IMG/VR virus record: IMGVR_UViG_3300045995_000532
Span: 38,679 to 102,678 of that record
Origin: a virus
Direction: 5' to 3' (one strand)
Length of the DNA: 64,000 bases
A model generated the notes under the pieces. That model searched no databases. It was not told the DNA's origin and was given only the letters and a program-made list of their open reading frames with translations. Below are positions 40,472 to 49,280 of the stretch, piece by piece (the stretch's first letter is position 1; each line of letters starts with the position of its first letter). Made by a program: the position numbers and the translations under genes.

Positions 40472-41350
40472 CTAGGAGGTGGAGCGGGCACTCCACTGCA
40501 TGATCTGGGCAATCATGTTGTGGGCGACGTCGTCGTCAATGCCAGCGATCGTGAGGTTCCCGCTGGACGTCTGACCTTCCACGATCGAAGCCGCCTGACG
40601 CTGAGAGTCGAGGCTGAGCTTGAGTCCAAGGTCCGCGTTCGCCCAACCTGGCTCGACGGGCGGGACGATCACCGCGGCACCCTGGAAGATGGGGTTGACG
40701 AACCGGCGGTGCGACGCGCGCTCACGGAGATGAGCGCAGACGTTGTCCGCCTTGTGCTGGTAGTCGAGATAAGAAACCTTGCTGCCGCACCCGTTCGGGC
40801 CCACGCACGCCACCTCCTGGGAGATGCACTCCATGGAGAGCCATGCCTTGCCTGCAGTTGCGTAGTCCTGGACGGCGGCAACCTCGCGGGGGAAGATCCA
40901 GCCCCACATGGTCGCTTCGGTGCGGATGTGCGGACCCATGCTCGGTGAGCCGGCCGCAGCTTCCCGAGCATTCACCAAGACCGGATCGAAGAGGGAGCCA
41001 ACAATCTTGGTCTCCTCATGCAGCCAGTTCAGCGGTCCACGACCCACTGACGGCAGACCAAACTCCAGGTCGCCCTGAGTCCAGAACGCCCCGTTGCGGT
41101 TCGCGTGCTCAGCTTCGACGAGGCGCCCGGTCAGGTTGAGGATGAAGTCACCCGCACTGACGGTGCCAGCCGTCTCGGCGTCGAACGGGGTGGAGACGAT
41201 GACACGGTTGGTGTCCTTGTTCTCTACGGCGAACGCGGGCGGGTTCTGCACGGCCGGCACCGAGACGACCGCAGGCCCCGTAGGGCGCGTGCGGACGGTC
41301 GGCCGCCGAGCACGTAGCCGGTCCCGGATATCGATCACTGACTCAGCCAT
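40472..41350 (-). CDS. Capsid maturation protease
   Basis: A 292-residue protein from the ATG at 41350 (MAESVIDIRDRLRARRP), which has GAGG upstream and follows the portal gene closely. The core (VIVSTPFDAETAGTVSAGDFI, GPLNWLHEETKIVGSLFDP) has the beta-sheet and active-site-region pattern of prohead proteases, which trim scaffold and capsid N-arms. Residues 190-215 carry Cys and His (CVGPNGCGSKVSYLDYQHK), perhaps a structural zinc site. Order portal-protease-scaffold-capsid supports the call. Confidence 0.8.
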   Translation of the reverse strand: MAESVIDIRDRLRARRPTVRTRPTGPAVVSVPAVQNPPAFAVENKDTNRVIVSTPFDAETAGTVSAGDFILNLTGRLVEAEHANRNGAFWTQGDLEFGLPSVGRGPLNWLHEETKIVGSLFDPVLVNAREAAAGSPSMGPHIRTEATMWGWIFPREVAAVQDYATAGKAWLSMECISQEVACVGPNGCGSKVSYLDYQHKADNVCAHLRERASHRRFVNPIFQGAAVIVPPVEPGWANADLGLKLSLDSQRQAASIVEGQTSSGNLTIAGIDDDVAHNMIAQIMQWSARSTS

Positions 41351-41358
41351 GGCCGTCC

Positions 41359-43023
41359 TCACTGCTTCGCTGTCGATGGGGCGCCAGTAGCGGTCCGCGG
41401 CTTCATAGCCCCTTGCGCTGACGTCTTCGATGTGCCCCCGCCAGCTGGCCGCCCACCCTGGGCGCCCGTTACCGCCGGCGGCACTCCACCAGAGCCATCG
41501 CCACTATTCGGCAGAGCATCCTTTGCCGGCCCGTTCGCGGGGGAGTTGAACGGCACTGCCTGCTTCCAGGTCGGGTAAAGCTCAGCGGACCGCACCCGCC
41601 GCTGAGCCTCGATGTCCTCGTCGAAGCCCAACCATTCGAGGAACGACGGCCGTGAGATCTCCTCGGACTGACGGGCAGTGGTGATGGCCGCGATCATCAG
41701 CGCATCCGAGTCAAGCTGGACATGGCGCGGGGTGAACGCCAACGCCGGCTTCTCGTCAGGCTTGAACGAGGCCAACACGGCGGCGTTGCGGGGATGAGCC
41801 CAGATGGCGTCGCGGATCTTGTCCTCGACCATGCGGGACATCATCTGGCGGCGGTTCTCCAGACCCCGGGCGATCATCCGTGAGGTGACCTGGGACTGCT
41901 CCTTGCCCATCGTGACCCGCAGCAAGTTGAGCGCCTTCGCGGCGATCCGCTCGTCGAGCAGGTTGTACCGGTCGGGCTGCAGGGTGTAGTCAACCTTTGG
42001 GGTGATGATGTCGATCTGCAGCCGGTGATCTGCGACGATGACAGGCAACCGTGCGATGACCTTGAAGTTCTCCTTCAGGTTGGAGAGCTCCTCAGTGGTG
42101 CCCGGCTGGACGTCGGTGCCCTGGCGGACGAGCAGAATGTAGTTCGCTGCCCCGACCAGGTTGACCCGGTCCGATTCCATCAACTGCTGCTTCATGTCCA
42201 GAAGACGGAACGTTGAGCGCAGCCGCACGTCAGCGAAACGCTCGAAGGAAGACTTGGTCACACAGTGACGCCATACCCGGTCCGGGTTGAACTCGAGCAG
42301 CGAGGCGGGGTTGACGCCCAGATGGGTGAGTTCGCCCTGCTCCGTCTCGCTGGGTGCGTAGCGGCCCAGGAAAAGTTCGGTCATGACCGAGTCGAACGTC
42401 AGCTCAGCGTCGCCGGTGAAGATGGACATCTCGTCCTTGGCAGCGTTCCACGCCATCCGGTCCTCGCCGAAGATGCTCATCCCGACTGGCACGCACTTGA
42501 GCGGGTCCAGCGTGATGATCTGGGTCGGCACCCACAGCGTGATCGGCTTCCGCTTCGGTGAGCCCTTCTTCCTCGAGCGCGGCAGGTAGGACCGCCAGCC
42601 CCACCATGCCGCAGAGACCGACTGGGAGTACGTGAACAGCTCGCGATACAGGACCCGCAGGTAGTTGTCCAGGTTGATGGTCGCGTTGTGCTGGTTGAAG
42701 ACGTCCGCGAGGTCCTCGTTGGAGGACTCCCAGTGGACCTCCTGCAGGATCAAGCCCTCGGTGAGCTCTGCGGCAGCGGAGATGATGTCGTCGTCACCCA
42801 CGGCGCCGCGCGCCGTCCGCATCTGCTCGTACGGGTTGTCCGATGCGGCGTACTTGGAGGGGTTGAACAGGCTCGACCGGCCGCTGCGGGCCCTCGTCTC
42901 GTTGGTCCACGACGACAGCTTCCGGGACAGTTCCCGGAGGGTGGGACTGATCGCGACGTCATCCACCCCGGACTGGTTGATGACGGAGATCTCACCAAGC
43001 GCATTAACGAAGTCGGTATCCAT
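41359..43023 (-). CDS. Portal protein
   Basis: A 554-residue protein in the canonical place between terminase and protease. It reads MDTDFVNALGEISVINQSGVDD, with central YQHN-like helices (VNLVGAANYILLVRQGTDVQP) and a C-terminal Pro/Gly/Ser-rich tail (SGGVPPAVTGAQGGRPAGG). Portals form the dodecameric ring through which TerL pumps DNA. Start is directly coupled to the gene before (one-base overlap). Confidence 0.88.
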   Translation of the reverse strand: MDTDFVNALGEISVINQSGVDDVAISPTLRELSRKLSSWTNETRARSGRSSLFNPSKYAASDNPYEQMRTARGAVGDDDIISAAAELTEGLILQEVHWESSNEDLADVFNQHNATINLDNYLRVLYRELFTYSQSVSAAWWGWRSYLPRSRKKGSPKRKPITLWVPTQIITLDPLKCVPVGMSIFGEDRMAWNAAKDEMSIFTGDAELTFDSVMTELFLGRYAPSETEQGELTHLGVNPASLLEFNPDRVWRHCVTKSSFERFADVRLRSTFRLLDMKQQLMESDRVNLVGAANYILLVRQGTDVQPGTTEELSNLKENFKVIARLPVIVADHRLQIDIITPKVDYTLQPDRYNLLDERIAAKALNLLRVTMGKEQSQVTSRMIARGLENRRQMMSRMVEDKIRDAIWAHPRNAAVLASFKPDEKPALAFTPRHVQLDSDALMIAAITTARQSEEISRPSFLEWLGFDEDIEAQRRVRSAELYPTWKQAVPFNSPANGPAKDALPNSGDGSGGVPPAVTGAQGGRPAGGGTSKTSAQGAMKPRTATGAPSTAKQ

Positions 43024-43454
43024 TACGTGAGCCCCCCGAGCATCGCGATTTCCTGCCTAGCTGACTCTATGAGCCTGGACGCGATCTTGAACTGAACAGA
43101 TAATTCATCTTGGTACCTCTGGACCTGCATGGTTCTAACTCTCAATAGCTGACGGTCCAAACCTTCCGCGCGGTGCAGGAGCACGCACATCTCCGTCAGA
43201 CGCGCCCCGTAGGCGCTGCACTCTCTCAAAACCTGATCAGGTGCACGATCCCAGAAGCCGCGCATCGCGCCGGCGATGTCGTCCAGCTCGTCCTCGATCT
43301 GCTGGCGGTTGCCCAGCCCGCCACGTAGGACGGCCATCTCAGGGTTCGCGGAGTACGCCGGCTCGTAGGTGGACGTCGTGGTGACCACGTCACGTCGCAC
43401 CGTGACCGTGCTGGGACGCAGTGGGGTGTCGTCCTCGACGACGCTCTTCGGCAT
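43023..43454 (-). CDS. Hypothetical protein between terminase and portal
   Basis: A 143-residue helical protein (MPKSVVEDDTPLRPSTVTVRR) starting at 43454; the longer in-frame extension into the toxin-antitoxin region is not supported. Helices with regular leucines (IEDELDDIAGAMRGFWDRA, VLLHRAEGLDRQLLRVRTM) suggest a coiled-coil. It might be a virion-internal or packaging accessory protein. Four 10-base repeats lie just upstream. Confidence 0.7.
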   Translation of the reverse strand: MPKSVVEDDTPLRPSTVTVRRDVVTTTSTYEPAYSANPEMAVLRGGLGNRQQIEDELDDIAGAMRGFWDRAPDQVLRECSAYGARLTEMCVLLHRAEGLDRQLLRVRTMQVQRYQDELSVQFKIASRLIESARQEIAMLGGLT

Positions 43455-43470
43455 ACCGCAGGCATCGACA

Positions 43471-43510
43471 ACGAAGCCGAACGAAGCCGAACGAGGCCGA
43501 TCAAGGCCGA
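43471..43510. repeat. Four tandem 10-base repeats
   Basis: ACGAAGCCGA twice, then ACGAGGCCGA and TCAAGGCCGA, in the gap between the gene at 43023-43454 and the antitoxin. Could be a short slipped-strand repeat or a protein-binding array for the divergent promoters here. Confidence 0.7.
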
Positions 43511-43562
43511 ACCTGGTCACGCGCCCGTGGTCCACGTAGACGCGAAGGTAGACAGATAGGTC

Positions 43563-43568
43563 TATGAT
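43563..43568 (+). promoter_or_regulatory. Likely -10 element of a leaderless antitoxin transcript
   Basis: TATGAT, inside the inverted repeat ATAG-GT-CTAT, ends 6 bases before the antitoxin ATG. Transcription would start at or next to the ATG, giving a leaderless mRNA, which is common in actinobacteria. A convincing -35 is not seen. The inverted repeat would suit autorepression by the antitoxin. Confidence 0.45.
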
Positions 43569-43574
43569 CGAACG

Positions 43575-43805
43575 ATGACAGACACGACAACGATCCGAGT
43601 CAAGACCACCACCCGAGACCGGATTCGGACACTCGGTGGCGGACGCAGCGCCGACGACGTGATCCTCGCCGCCCTCAACGAACTGGAACGCCGCCGCATC
43701 AACGACCTTATGCGCGAGCAGTCCCTGGCCATCAGCCGAGACCCCGCGGAGCTCGCCGAAGCTCAAGCCATCGCAGAAGATCTTGAGTACGCCCGTGCGT
43801 GGTGA
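43575..43805 (+). CDS. Antitoxin of a MazEF-like pair
   Basis: A 76-residue protein (MTDTTTIRVKTTTRDRIRTLG). The N-terminal ~45 residues fit a ribbon-helix-helix DNA-binding antitoxin (TTIRVKTTTRDRI, then SADDVILAALNELERRR), and the rest is a charged helical toxin-binding tail. It overlaps the toxin gene and lies on the strand opposite to the surrounding packaging genes. The pair likely represses its own promoter. Confidence 0.8.
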   Translation: MTDTTTIRVKTTTRDRIRTLGGGRSADDVILAALNELERRRINDLMREQSLAISRDPAELAEAQAIAEDLEYARAW

Positions 43806-44106
43806 CGTACATGAGTTGAAGAACCCGAAGGCAAGCATCGGCAACGAGCAGCGCGGCAAGCGGTACGCCGTCATCATCCAGTCGGACAGCCTCATGATCT
43901 CAACGACCCTGGTCGCCCCAACGTCGACCAGTGCGACACCTGCCGTGTTCCGACCCGAGATCACCCTCCTCGGCCAAAGGACCTGCGTCCAGGTCGAACA
44001 GGCCACCGCCGTCGCACCATCCCAGCTAGGCAAACTCGTCGGACACGCCACGCTTCGTGAGATGCAGGATATCGAAGCAGCGCTGCACCTCGTGCTCAAC
44101 CTCTGA
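43795..44106 (+). CDS. MazF/PemK-family toxin
   Basis: A 103-residue protein from the GTG at 43795 (VRGDVHELKNP), overlapping the antitoxin stop; an in-frame TTG at 43783 is less likely. It shows the family features: RGDV near the start, then QRGKRYAVIIQSD, STSATPAVFRPEI and GHATLREMQDIEAAL. MazF-type toxins are RNA endonucleases that stop translation. In a phage it could stabilise a prophage or exclude other phages. It ends seven bases before the convergent TerL stop. Confidence 0.88.
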   Translation: MRGDVHELKNPKASIGNEQRGKRYAVIIQSDSLMISTTLVAPTSTSATPAVFRPEITLLGQRTCVQVEQATAVAPSQLGKLVGHATLREMQDIEAALHLVLNL

Positions 44107-44112
44107 CCGCTC

Positions 44113-47100
44113 CTAGAAGAACTGTGCCAGCACCGGCGCCGGTGCCTTCGGCTTCTCCAGGAGTGCCTCGATCTGCTCCAGATCCTTCGCCGCGGCATAC
44201 ATACGAGCGGCATCGAGAGAGTGGCAGTTGCCGACCCCCCCGTACCGGCGCACCACACCGTCGTCGGAGGGGGAGGTTTTTACGATGTACGACGTCTGGC
44301 CGTTCCACTCACCGATCAGCTCGTCATCGAACGGCAACTCGATCGTCTTGGTATCGACCCGTTTCCTTAGAGCATCGGTCGAAAAATCCTTTATGTTACG
44401 AATTATTACCAGATCCTCGGGCTTCTCACCCCGCTTGAGTTCGCGAGTGTCGAACGCTACGGGCTTCTTCTCAGAGAAGTTGTACCCCGCAAGGCGCGGT
44501 CCGATGCTCGTGTTCTCCTTCAATATCTGCCACAACGGCAATCCGTTGCCCGTATTATGGGTCAGAATATGGCTACGAGTCACGTACAGGTGGTCGGCGG
44601 CTTCAACGCGGATACATACAGATTTCTCTTCGCCGTCCGGCTCGATCGTATCGACGAAGCGATGGAAACGTGCGGCCGAACGCGGGGTGCACGCATCTGC
44701 CTTGCGTGGAAGGCGGAACGGATTAACGCCAGGCGGAACACCCAGAGAAACCGCGTAGACGTCATGCCAGGGGAGTCCGGTCGAGTCACTCTTCGTGGCT
44801 GAGCGATCTACACGGCTGATCCTCGCGTACCCGCCAAGCGACTCAATGAGCTCCATGACTCCGCGAGCGAGGGCCTCCGACGTGATCTTGATCCCAACAT
44901 AGCCAGCACTATTCTTATTCGGAGTCACGAATCCATCGGTATCCATGATTCCCTGAAGGAGCGCGAGTCGCTGGCTAGACGAGGCCCGCAGATACTCCTC
45001 CGGGACATGCTTCTCATAGGCCGACTTGCCCGCCAACCCGAGACCGTCCAACGCAGCAAATACCATGTTGCGCTGGACGAAGCACCCCGTGCCAGGGTCG
45101 CGACCATGACCACGGCCCCCTACGGATTGAATGCCGTAGTCGTACCGTCCTTCGTACTTGACCTCATGCCCGGCCGGAAGAAGACGGCGTACCTCATCAA
45201 CGACAAACGGATCGGCATTCGCGAAACGAACGGAATGCTTACGAATGTTGCCGTCGCCCAGCAGAACACCAAGAAGGTACGGGTCCAGCGGTAGGTCCAG
45301 TTCCGGCATCTCAGCCGGCGCCGACATCAGCGGCACAATCCACTGACGCGGCTGCCCCTTAGTTTTCAACTGCTCCGTCAACAGCTTTAGTTGCTGGGCT
45401 GTCACCGTAATCGGATCGCGCTTTGGATACTTGGTACTCTCTACGGTCCACAGATGCTCCGGACCGCACCGCGTCCAGGAACCATCAGTGAAAGTCACCC
45501 TCATGACCCGACGATCATTCTGGGGGTACACCCCCGTGATACGCGTGGGCATGCCATCGGAGCCCACCGCATAGTCATCAACCTTCAGATCACCTATCGG
45601 CTTCCAGCCCAGCGGGGTCAGGACCGGCTCACTGACCGGCTGCATTTTGTCCATGCCATACCTGCGTAGCCGGGGACCGTAGAAGTCGAACAGGAACTTG
45701 ATGGCCCTGGCCTGGTCGCCCGCGGTGATGCGCTCGAGGCGCAGACGGAGCAGTAGACGGTCCAGGTTCTTGCCCTTCACGGTCCCGAAGATGAGGATCT
45801 CGGATGGGTCGTTGGTGTAGCCCACATCTTGGCCTCCCCAGAACGATGAATACTCGTCACCCAGGTGCGCGTAGTTCATCTCCAGGAGTGACTCAATCCC
45901 ACTGGCTCGCTCCACGAGGACGTCGGAGATCTTCAGGAGGTTGTACACCTCATCGTTGTACTGGGTAGCCCACGGTGACTCGTTGCGACGGCAGCACGCC
46001 ATGAGGCGAGCTGTGACGAAGAGGACTGATCCGGACTCGCTGGGCAGACCAAGGATGTTGCGTTGATAGTCGGGGTGGCTCTCGTCGCCACCGTACTGGG
46101 CGATCTTGATCTGACGCTCTTCGTCGGTCCAGGTGGGGCGGTGAGCGGCGATGTAGTGCAGCACCTGAAACTTGAACTTGTCGTTTCCGCCCTTATTCTG
46201 GGTCAAGGTGTAGTGCAGGTCACGACCAACACCCTTAGAGACGCCGTGGTTCCGCCAACTCATGCCTGGTGCGTTTGTCTTCACGGTCTCGATGAGTTCC
46301 GTATACCCGGCGAGCGGCATATCCTGAAGTTCGTCGACTTCCAGGATTACAGGGTGCGGGCCTTTGAGCCCTCGACCGTCCTTGTTAGGTAGACGCGTCA
46401 TTATCTGCGCCCTGTTGACGAACGTCATCGTCCAATGAGGCGTCTTCTTAAGCCCCCGATTAATACCACGGGGGCGCATTTCATTAAGAAGCCTATAGCG
46501 ATCAAACGCATTTTCGACTTTTGATGTCAAAAGGTCAAGGTGGTTCAACTCAGGTGCAGTAATGAGCATCTCCTGGCCGGGCTGGTTGAAGACGAAGTAG
46601 ATTGCCTTCCAGACGACCGAAAGCGAGTTGTGCGTGGGGACCAAGCCGTGACCCGCCAGGAACAGATGAGACGGTGAGGACACGGTGATACACCGCACCG
46701 GCACGGAGGCTACCGGCGTGACAGAGCAGATGCGCCGGTGGCCGGTCACGGTAGGTCCAGCCTTCACAGGGCGCCAGGCGTCCATCTTGCGGGGGAGCAG
46801 AGCTGGGTTGTGGCGCGCGCGCCACGTGACGCGATAGACAATGCCGCAGTCCTTGTCTCCGATGAACGCGCGCTTGGAGTGAATGCTGGGCTTTTCTCCA
46901 AGCGTGCGTAGAAGTTCCTGTACCGCTAGAGCCAAGCGATGCGACTTCTGTACGAGTTCACAAACCATCGTGCGTGGGTCAATGTAACCATCCGTGTCGA
47001 AGAACCCGGCCATGAGGGCGCGGCGCTGAGCCTCCGATGCGCGAAGGTACATCACCGGAACATGCTTATTACACAACACCGTCAGGTCGCGCAGTGCGCG

Positions 47101-48024
47101 ATGAGTGTCGCCTAAATGACCCTTATTGAACCCGTACCTAGATGCCCTTCCCTGGCCTGACGAGGCATGTGACGCTAAATGGTAGCCCCGATCCAAGAAC
47201 TGCTGCAAGATGGGCCCGTCCATCGAGGTAATAATCGGACTGTTGCTGTCCCCATCCCCGAGCCAAGCTCCCAGGATGTATGGATCTATGGGAAGTTCAA
47301 CATCTGCGGACCGCAGGGGCTCGGCCAGGGGGATACTGTGGTTGTGCTCCCGGGCAGCGGCAGTAGTGAGCAGAGAATCTCGAATCGCCAACGTGGTACG
47401 GATCTTCGGGACAGACAGTGCCTCTGCAGGCGGTCGCCGGTGCAGGAGAGCCCAGGCGCCGGTGTGCTCCTTGTATCCGAGCGCCTTCGAGATCTGGGTG
47501 TAGTCCTGACCGGCTGCGCGCATCTCGAAGGCTCGGTCGTACAGGACTTGACGGTCACGGTGCCCCTGCTGCCTGCCGCGAGCAGTAGCCACTCGCGCCG
47601 ACTTATCCCAAGTGAGCCACTCATGCAGCTCGTCGGCGACGATGGTCGTGCCGTCGTCAAACGTCACCTCGTAGCAGGGCCGATCGCGCTGGACCGGATG
47701 AGCATCTACAACGACGGCAGCCGAGCCTGTTTCGTCGTAGACAAGATCCCCTGCCTGGAGCTCGCCCATGGTGGTCCAGCCAGCAGGGGTAGGGATCGCG
47801 GTGTCGAGAGCGAGCGCCTTGCCTGTGGCGCGCGCCATTGCATCGACCGTGTACGCGGACTCCGCGTGAGACCACGGCCATTGAAAATCCCACAGGCGGT
47901 AGCACCCGTCAGGAGACTCCTCCTCGTCGACGAAAAGGAACTCGGCAAGGTCTACGCCGGTTGGATCCTCAAGGATCGCAAGGAGGGATGCTTCGTCGGG
48001 CGTGAGTCGTTCGAGTGCTGTCAC
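44113..48024 (-). CDS. Terminase large subunit carrying two inteins
   Basis: A 1303-residue precursor; removing both inteins leaves a 542-residue terminase, a normal size. The ATPase has a Walker A loop ARATGK-S (split by intein 1) and Walker B VILEVDE. The nuclease domain shows GQDVGYTNDPS, GMDK-TGNGLPLW (split by intein 2) and CHSLDAARMY, the acidic residues of the RNase H-type nuclease. TerL translocates and cuts DNA at the portal. The GTG at 48024 is the start. Packaging genes flank both sides. Confidence 0.95.
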   Translation of the reverse strand: MTALERLTPDEASLLAILEDPTGVDLAEFLFVDEEESPDGCYRLWDFQWPWSHAESAYTVDAMARATGKALALDTAIPTPAGWTTMGELQAGDLVYDETGSAAVVVDAHPVQRDRPCYEVTFDDGTTIVADELHEWLTWDKSARVATARGRQQGHRDRQVLYDRAFEMRAAGQDYTQISKALGYKEHTGAWALLHRRPPAEALSVPKIRTTLAIRDSLLTTAAAREHNHSIPLAEPLRSADVELPIDPYILGAWLGDGDSNSPIITSMDGPILQQFLDRGYHLASHASSGQGRASRYGFNKGHLGDTHRALRDLTVLCNKHVPVMYLRASEAQRRALMAGFFDTDGYIDPRTMVCELVQKSHRLALAVQELLRTLGEKPSIHSKRAFIGDKDCGIVYRVTWRARHNPALLPRKMDAWRPVKAGPTVTGHRRICSVTPVASVPVRCITVSSPSHLFLAGHGLVPTHNSLSVVWKAIYFVFNQPGQEMLITAPELNHLDLLTSKVENAFDRYRLLNEMRPRGINRGLKKTPHWTMTFVNRAQIMTRLPNKDGRGLKGPHPVILEVDELQDMPLAGYTELIETVKTNAPGMSWRNHGVSKGVGRDLHYTLTQNKGGNDKFKFQVLHYIAAHRPTWTDEERQIKIAQYGGDESHPDYQRNILGLPSESGSVLFVTARLMACCRRNESPWATQYNDEVYNLLKISDVLVERASGIESLLEMNYAHLGDEYSSFWGGQDVGYTNDPSEILIFGTVKGKNLDRLLLRLRLERITAGDQARAIKFLFDFYGPRLRRYGMDKMQPVSEPVLTPLGWKPIGDLKVDDYAVGSDGMPTRITGVYPQNDRRVMRVTFTDGSWTRCGPEHLWTVESTKYPKRDPITVTAQQLKLLTEQLKTKGQPRQWIVPLMSAPAEMPELDLPLDPYLLGVLLGDGNIRKHSVRFANADPFVVDEVRRLLPAGHEVKYEGRYDYGIQSVGGRGHGRDPGTGCFVQRNMVFAALDGLGLAGKSAYEKHVPEEYLRASSSQRLALLQGIMDTDGFVTPNKNSAGYVGIKITSEALARGVMELIESLGGYARISRVDRSATKSDSTGLPWHDVYAVSLGVPPGVNPFRLPRKADACTPRSAARFHRFVDTIEPDGEEKSVCIRVEAADHLYVTRSHILTHNTGNGLPLWQILKENTSIGPRLAGYNFSEKKPVAFDTRELKRGEKPEDLVIIRNIKDFSTDALRKRVDTKTIELPFDDELIGEWNGQTSYIVKTSPSDDGVVRRYGGVGNCHSLDAARMYAAAKDLEQIEALLEKPKAPAPVLAQFF
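44554..45645 (-). other. Intein 2 in the TerL nuclease domain (class 3 type, LAGLIDADG)
   Basis: Residues 794-1157 (364 residues), starting at Met (MQPVSEPVLTPLGWKPIGDL) and ending LTHN before Thr+1. W859 (EHLWTV), C1137 (SVCIRV) and T1155 (ILTHN) complete the class 3 triplet. Nuclease motifs are YLLGVLLGDGNI and ALLQGIMDTDGFV. Insertion is within GMDK-TGNGLPLW of the nuclease domain. It is not a close copy of intein 1, so it probably invaded independently. Confidence 0.9.
46627..47817 (-). other. Intein 1 in TerL Walker A (class 3 type, LAGLIDADG)
   Basis: Residues 70-466 (397 residues). It begins with Ala (ALALDTAIPTPAGWTTMGEL), not Cys or Ser, and ends with PTHN before Ser+1. The class 3 triplet is present: W136 (DELHEWLT), C445 (VRCITV) and T464 (PTHN). 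An internal LAGLIDADG nuclease shows YILGAWLGDGDS and ALMAGFFDTDGYI. The insertion lies between Lys and Ser of the Walker A loop, so splicing is needed for ATPase activity. Confidence 0.92.
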
Positions 48025-48048
48025 ACCTCAGGGATCGACCTGATGGGC

Positions 48049-48558
48049 TTAGCGCAGGGTAACCGCGGTATTCCGTCTATCTTTAACCGGGTTGACCAGG
48101 ATCTTGTAGGCCGTGATTGACGCTGTCGGCCGGTCGTTGAACGCCTTCGTGACCGCCTGGGCGATCTTCATCTGCCGGTACTCCAAGAAGTACGCGGGGG
48201 ACACCTTCGCGGCCGCGGCCACCTGCTCAAGTTTCCCGCACGACAGCGGTTCGACGCCGTGAACCATGCGGTGCAGTGATGCCACGTTGAAGCCGGCCCG
48301 GCCGGCGAACCCGCGCAAGGACGGCTTCAGGAACGCGTGGATGGCCACCGTGAAGGGCTCCGTGGTGAACCGCGGCCACAGGACATCGTGGACATCCTGC
48401 ATGGTGCGCGGGTGAGGGCTGGTCATCTTGCCCTTGGCGCGCGGGTCGCGTTCCTCGGTATCGATGTTGAGGAAGATAGCCTGTAGCACCGCCGCGAAGG
48501 AGGCTGGGACCTGGTTGAACAAGTCCTCCCACGCACGAATGTCGGGCTCCCGGGTCAT
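48049..48558 (-). CDS. Helix-turn-helix protein upstream of TerL
   Basis: A 169-residue protein (MTREPDIRAWEDLFNQVPASF). The C-terminal half has an HTH-like pattern (LRGFAGRAGFNVASLHRMVHG, then LEQVAAAAKVSPAYFLEYR), similar to lambda/XRE-type repressors. It could regulate the late operon or recognise packaging-site DNA. It overlaps the HNH gene by four bases (ATGA); its stop is 25 bases before TerL. Confidence 0.75.
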   Translation of the reverse strand: MTREPDIRAWEDLFNQVPASFAAVLQAIFLNIDTEERDPRAKGKMTSPHPRTMQDVHDVLWPRFTTEPFTVAIHAFLKPSLRGFAGRAGFNVASLHRMVHGVEPLSCGKLEQVAAAAKVSPAYFLEYRQMKIAQAVTKAFNDRPTASITAYKILVNPVKDRRNTAVTLR

Positions 48559-49280
48559 CGCGCCTTCTTTCGCTTCGGGTCGCGATCCAATTTTCGGTGA
48601 CACGAAATGCACTTAGGCGTATATCGGTCAAAATCCAGCGAAAAAGCCGCTATGACCCCACTGCCCCTATATGTCTCGGCGAGCATTTCGCTGGCGTCGG
48701 TATGATCGTAAGACCATTCCTTTGCGGGAGATCCGCAGGCACAGACTTGATCCTTTGCGTTCCCCTTCGCCTTACGGAAAAGTTTGTGTACAGATACGTA
48801 AGTCGGAACGTTATTTGCCAGCCGCTTATCTCTCGCAGCCCGAGAGGCACACTCTGACCTCAGGGCAAGTTGCTCCTTGGCGTAGCATCCGCACGAGGTC
48901 GTATCGCCGGATCGTAAACTATGTATCATGACCTGAACCTCATTACCACAGTCGCACCTAGCCAGCACATGCCGCCCAGTGCGAACTCGCGGTTGGTCAT
49001 CAAGCACGACGATAAGGCGACCGTATCGGTCGCCGACAAAATCGGCCCGCTTCCCGCCGCGATTATGGTCACTTTTCAAGCATCCGCAGGACCTTGTGCC
49101 AAAACCGACATTATTACTGCCTGCCCGGAGGCTAGAACTGATAACGACCACCTCAGAGCCGCAGTCGCAAATGCAGCGCCACTCGGCCTTTTCATGCCTT
49201 GTGCCTACTCGTTCGATAACAGTCAACCTGCCCACGCGTTGGCCGCGCCAATCAACCGCTGGGCGCCCCAGTGCGCTCAT
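48555..49280 (-). CDS. HNH homing-type endonuclease with AP2-like repeats
   Basis: A 241-residue protein. Two repeated DNA-binding units, each with GxRxGRLxVI or DRYGRLIVVLDD followed by a CDCG(S/N)E segment and a SCGC, precede an HNH-like end (CACGSPAKEWSYDHTD, CISCHRKLDRDPKRKK). This resembles AP2/HNH mobile nucleases common in phages. It is lower in GC than its neighbours and overlaps both by exactly four bases, so it entered between terS and the HTH gene without breaking translational coupling. Confidence 0.8.
   Translation of the reverse strand: MSALGRPAVDWRGQRVGRLTVIERVGTRHEKAEWRCICDCGSEVVVISSSLRAGSNNVGFGTRSCGCLKSDHNRGGKRADFVGDRYGRLIVVLDDQPRVRTGRHVLARCDCGNEVQVMIHSLRSGDTTSCGCYAKEQLALRSECASRAARDKRLANNVPTYVSVHKLFRKAKGNAKDQVCACGSPAKEWSYDHTDASEMLAETYRGSGVIAAFSLDFDRYTPKCISCHRKLDRDPKRKKAR

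Noticed and set aside
43455-44258. N-terminal extension of the 43023-43454 protein across the toxin-antitoxin genes
   Set aside because: Composition is shadow-like and it would overlap both toxin-antitoxin genes; a proper ATG exists at 43454.
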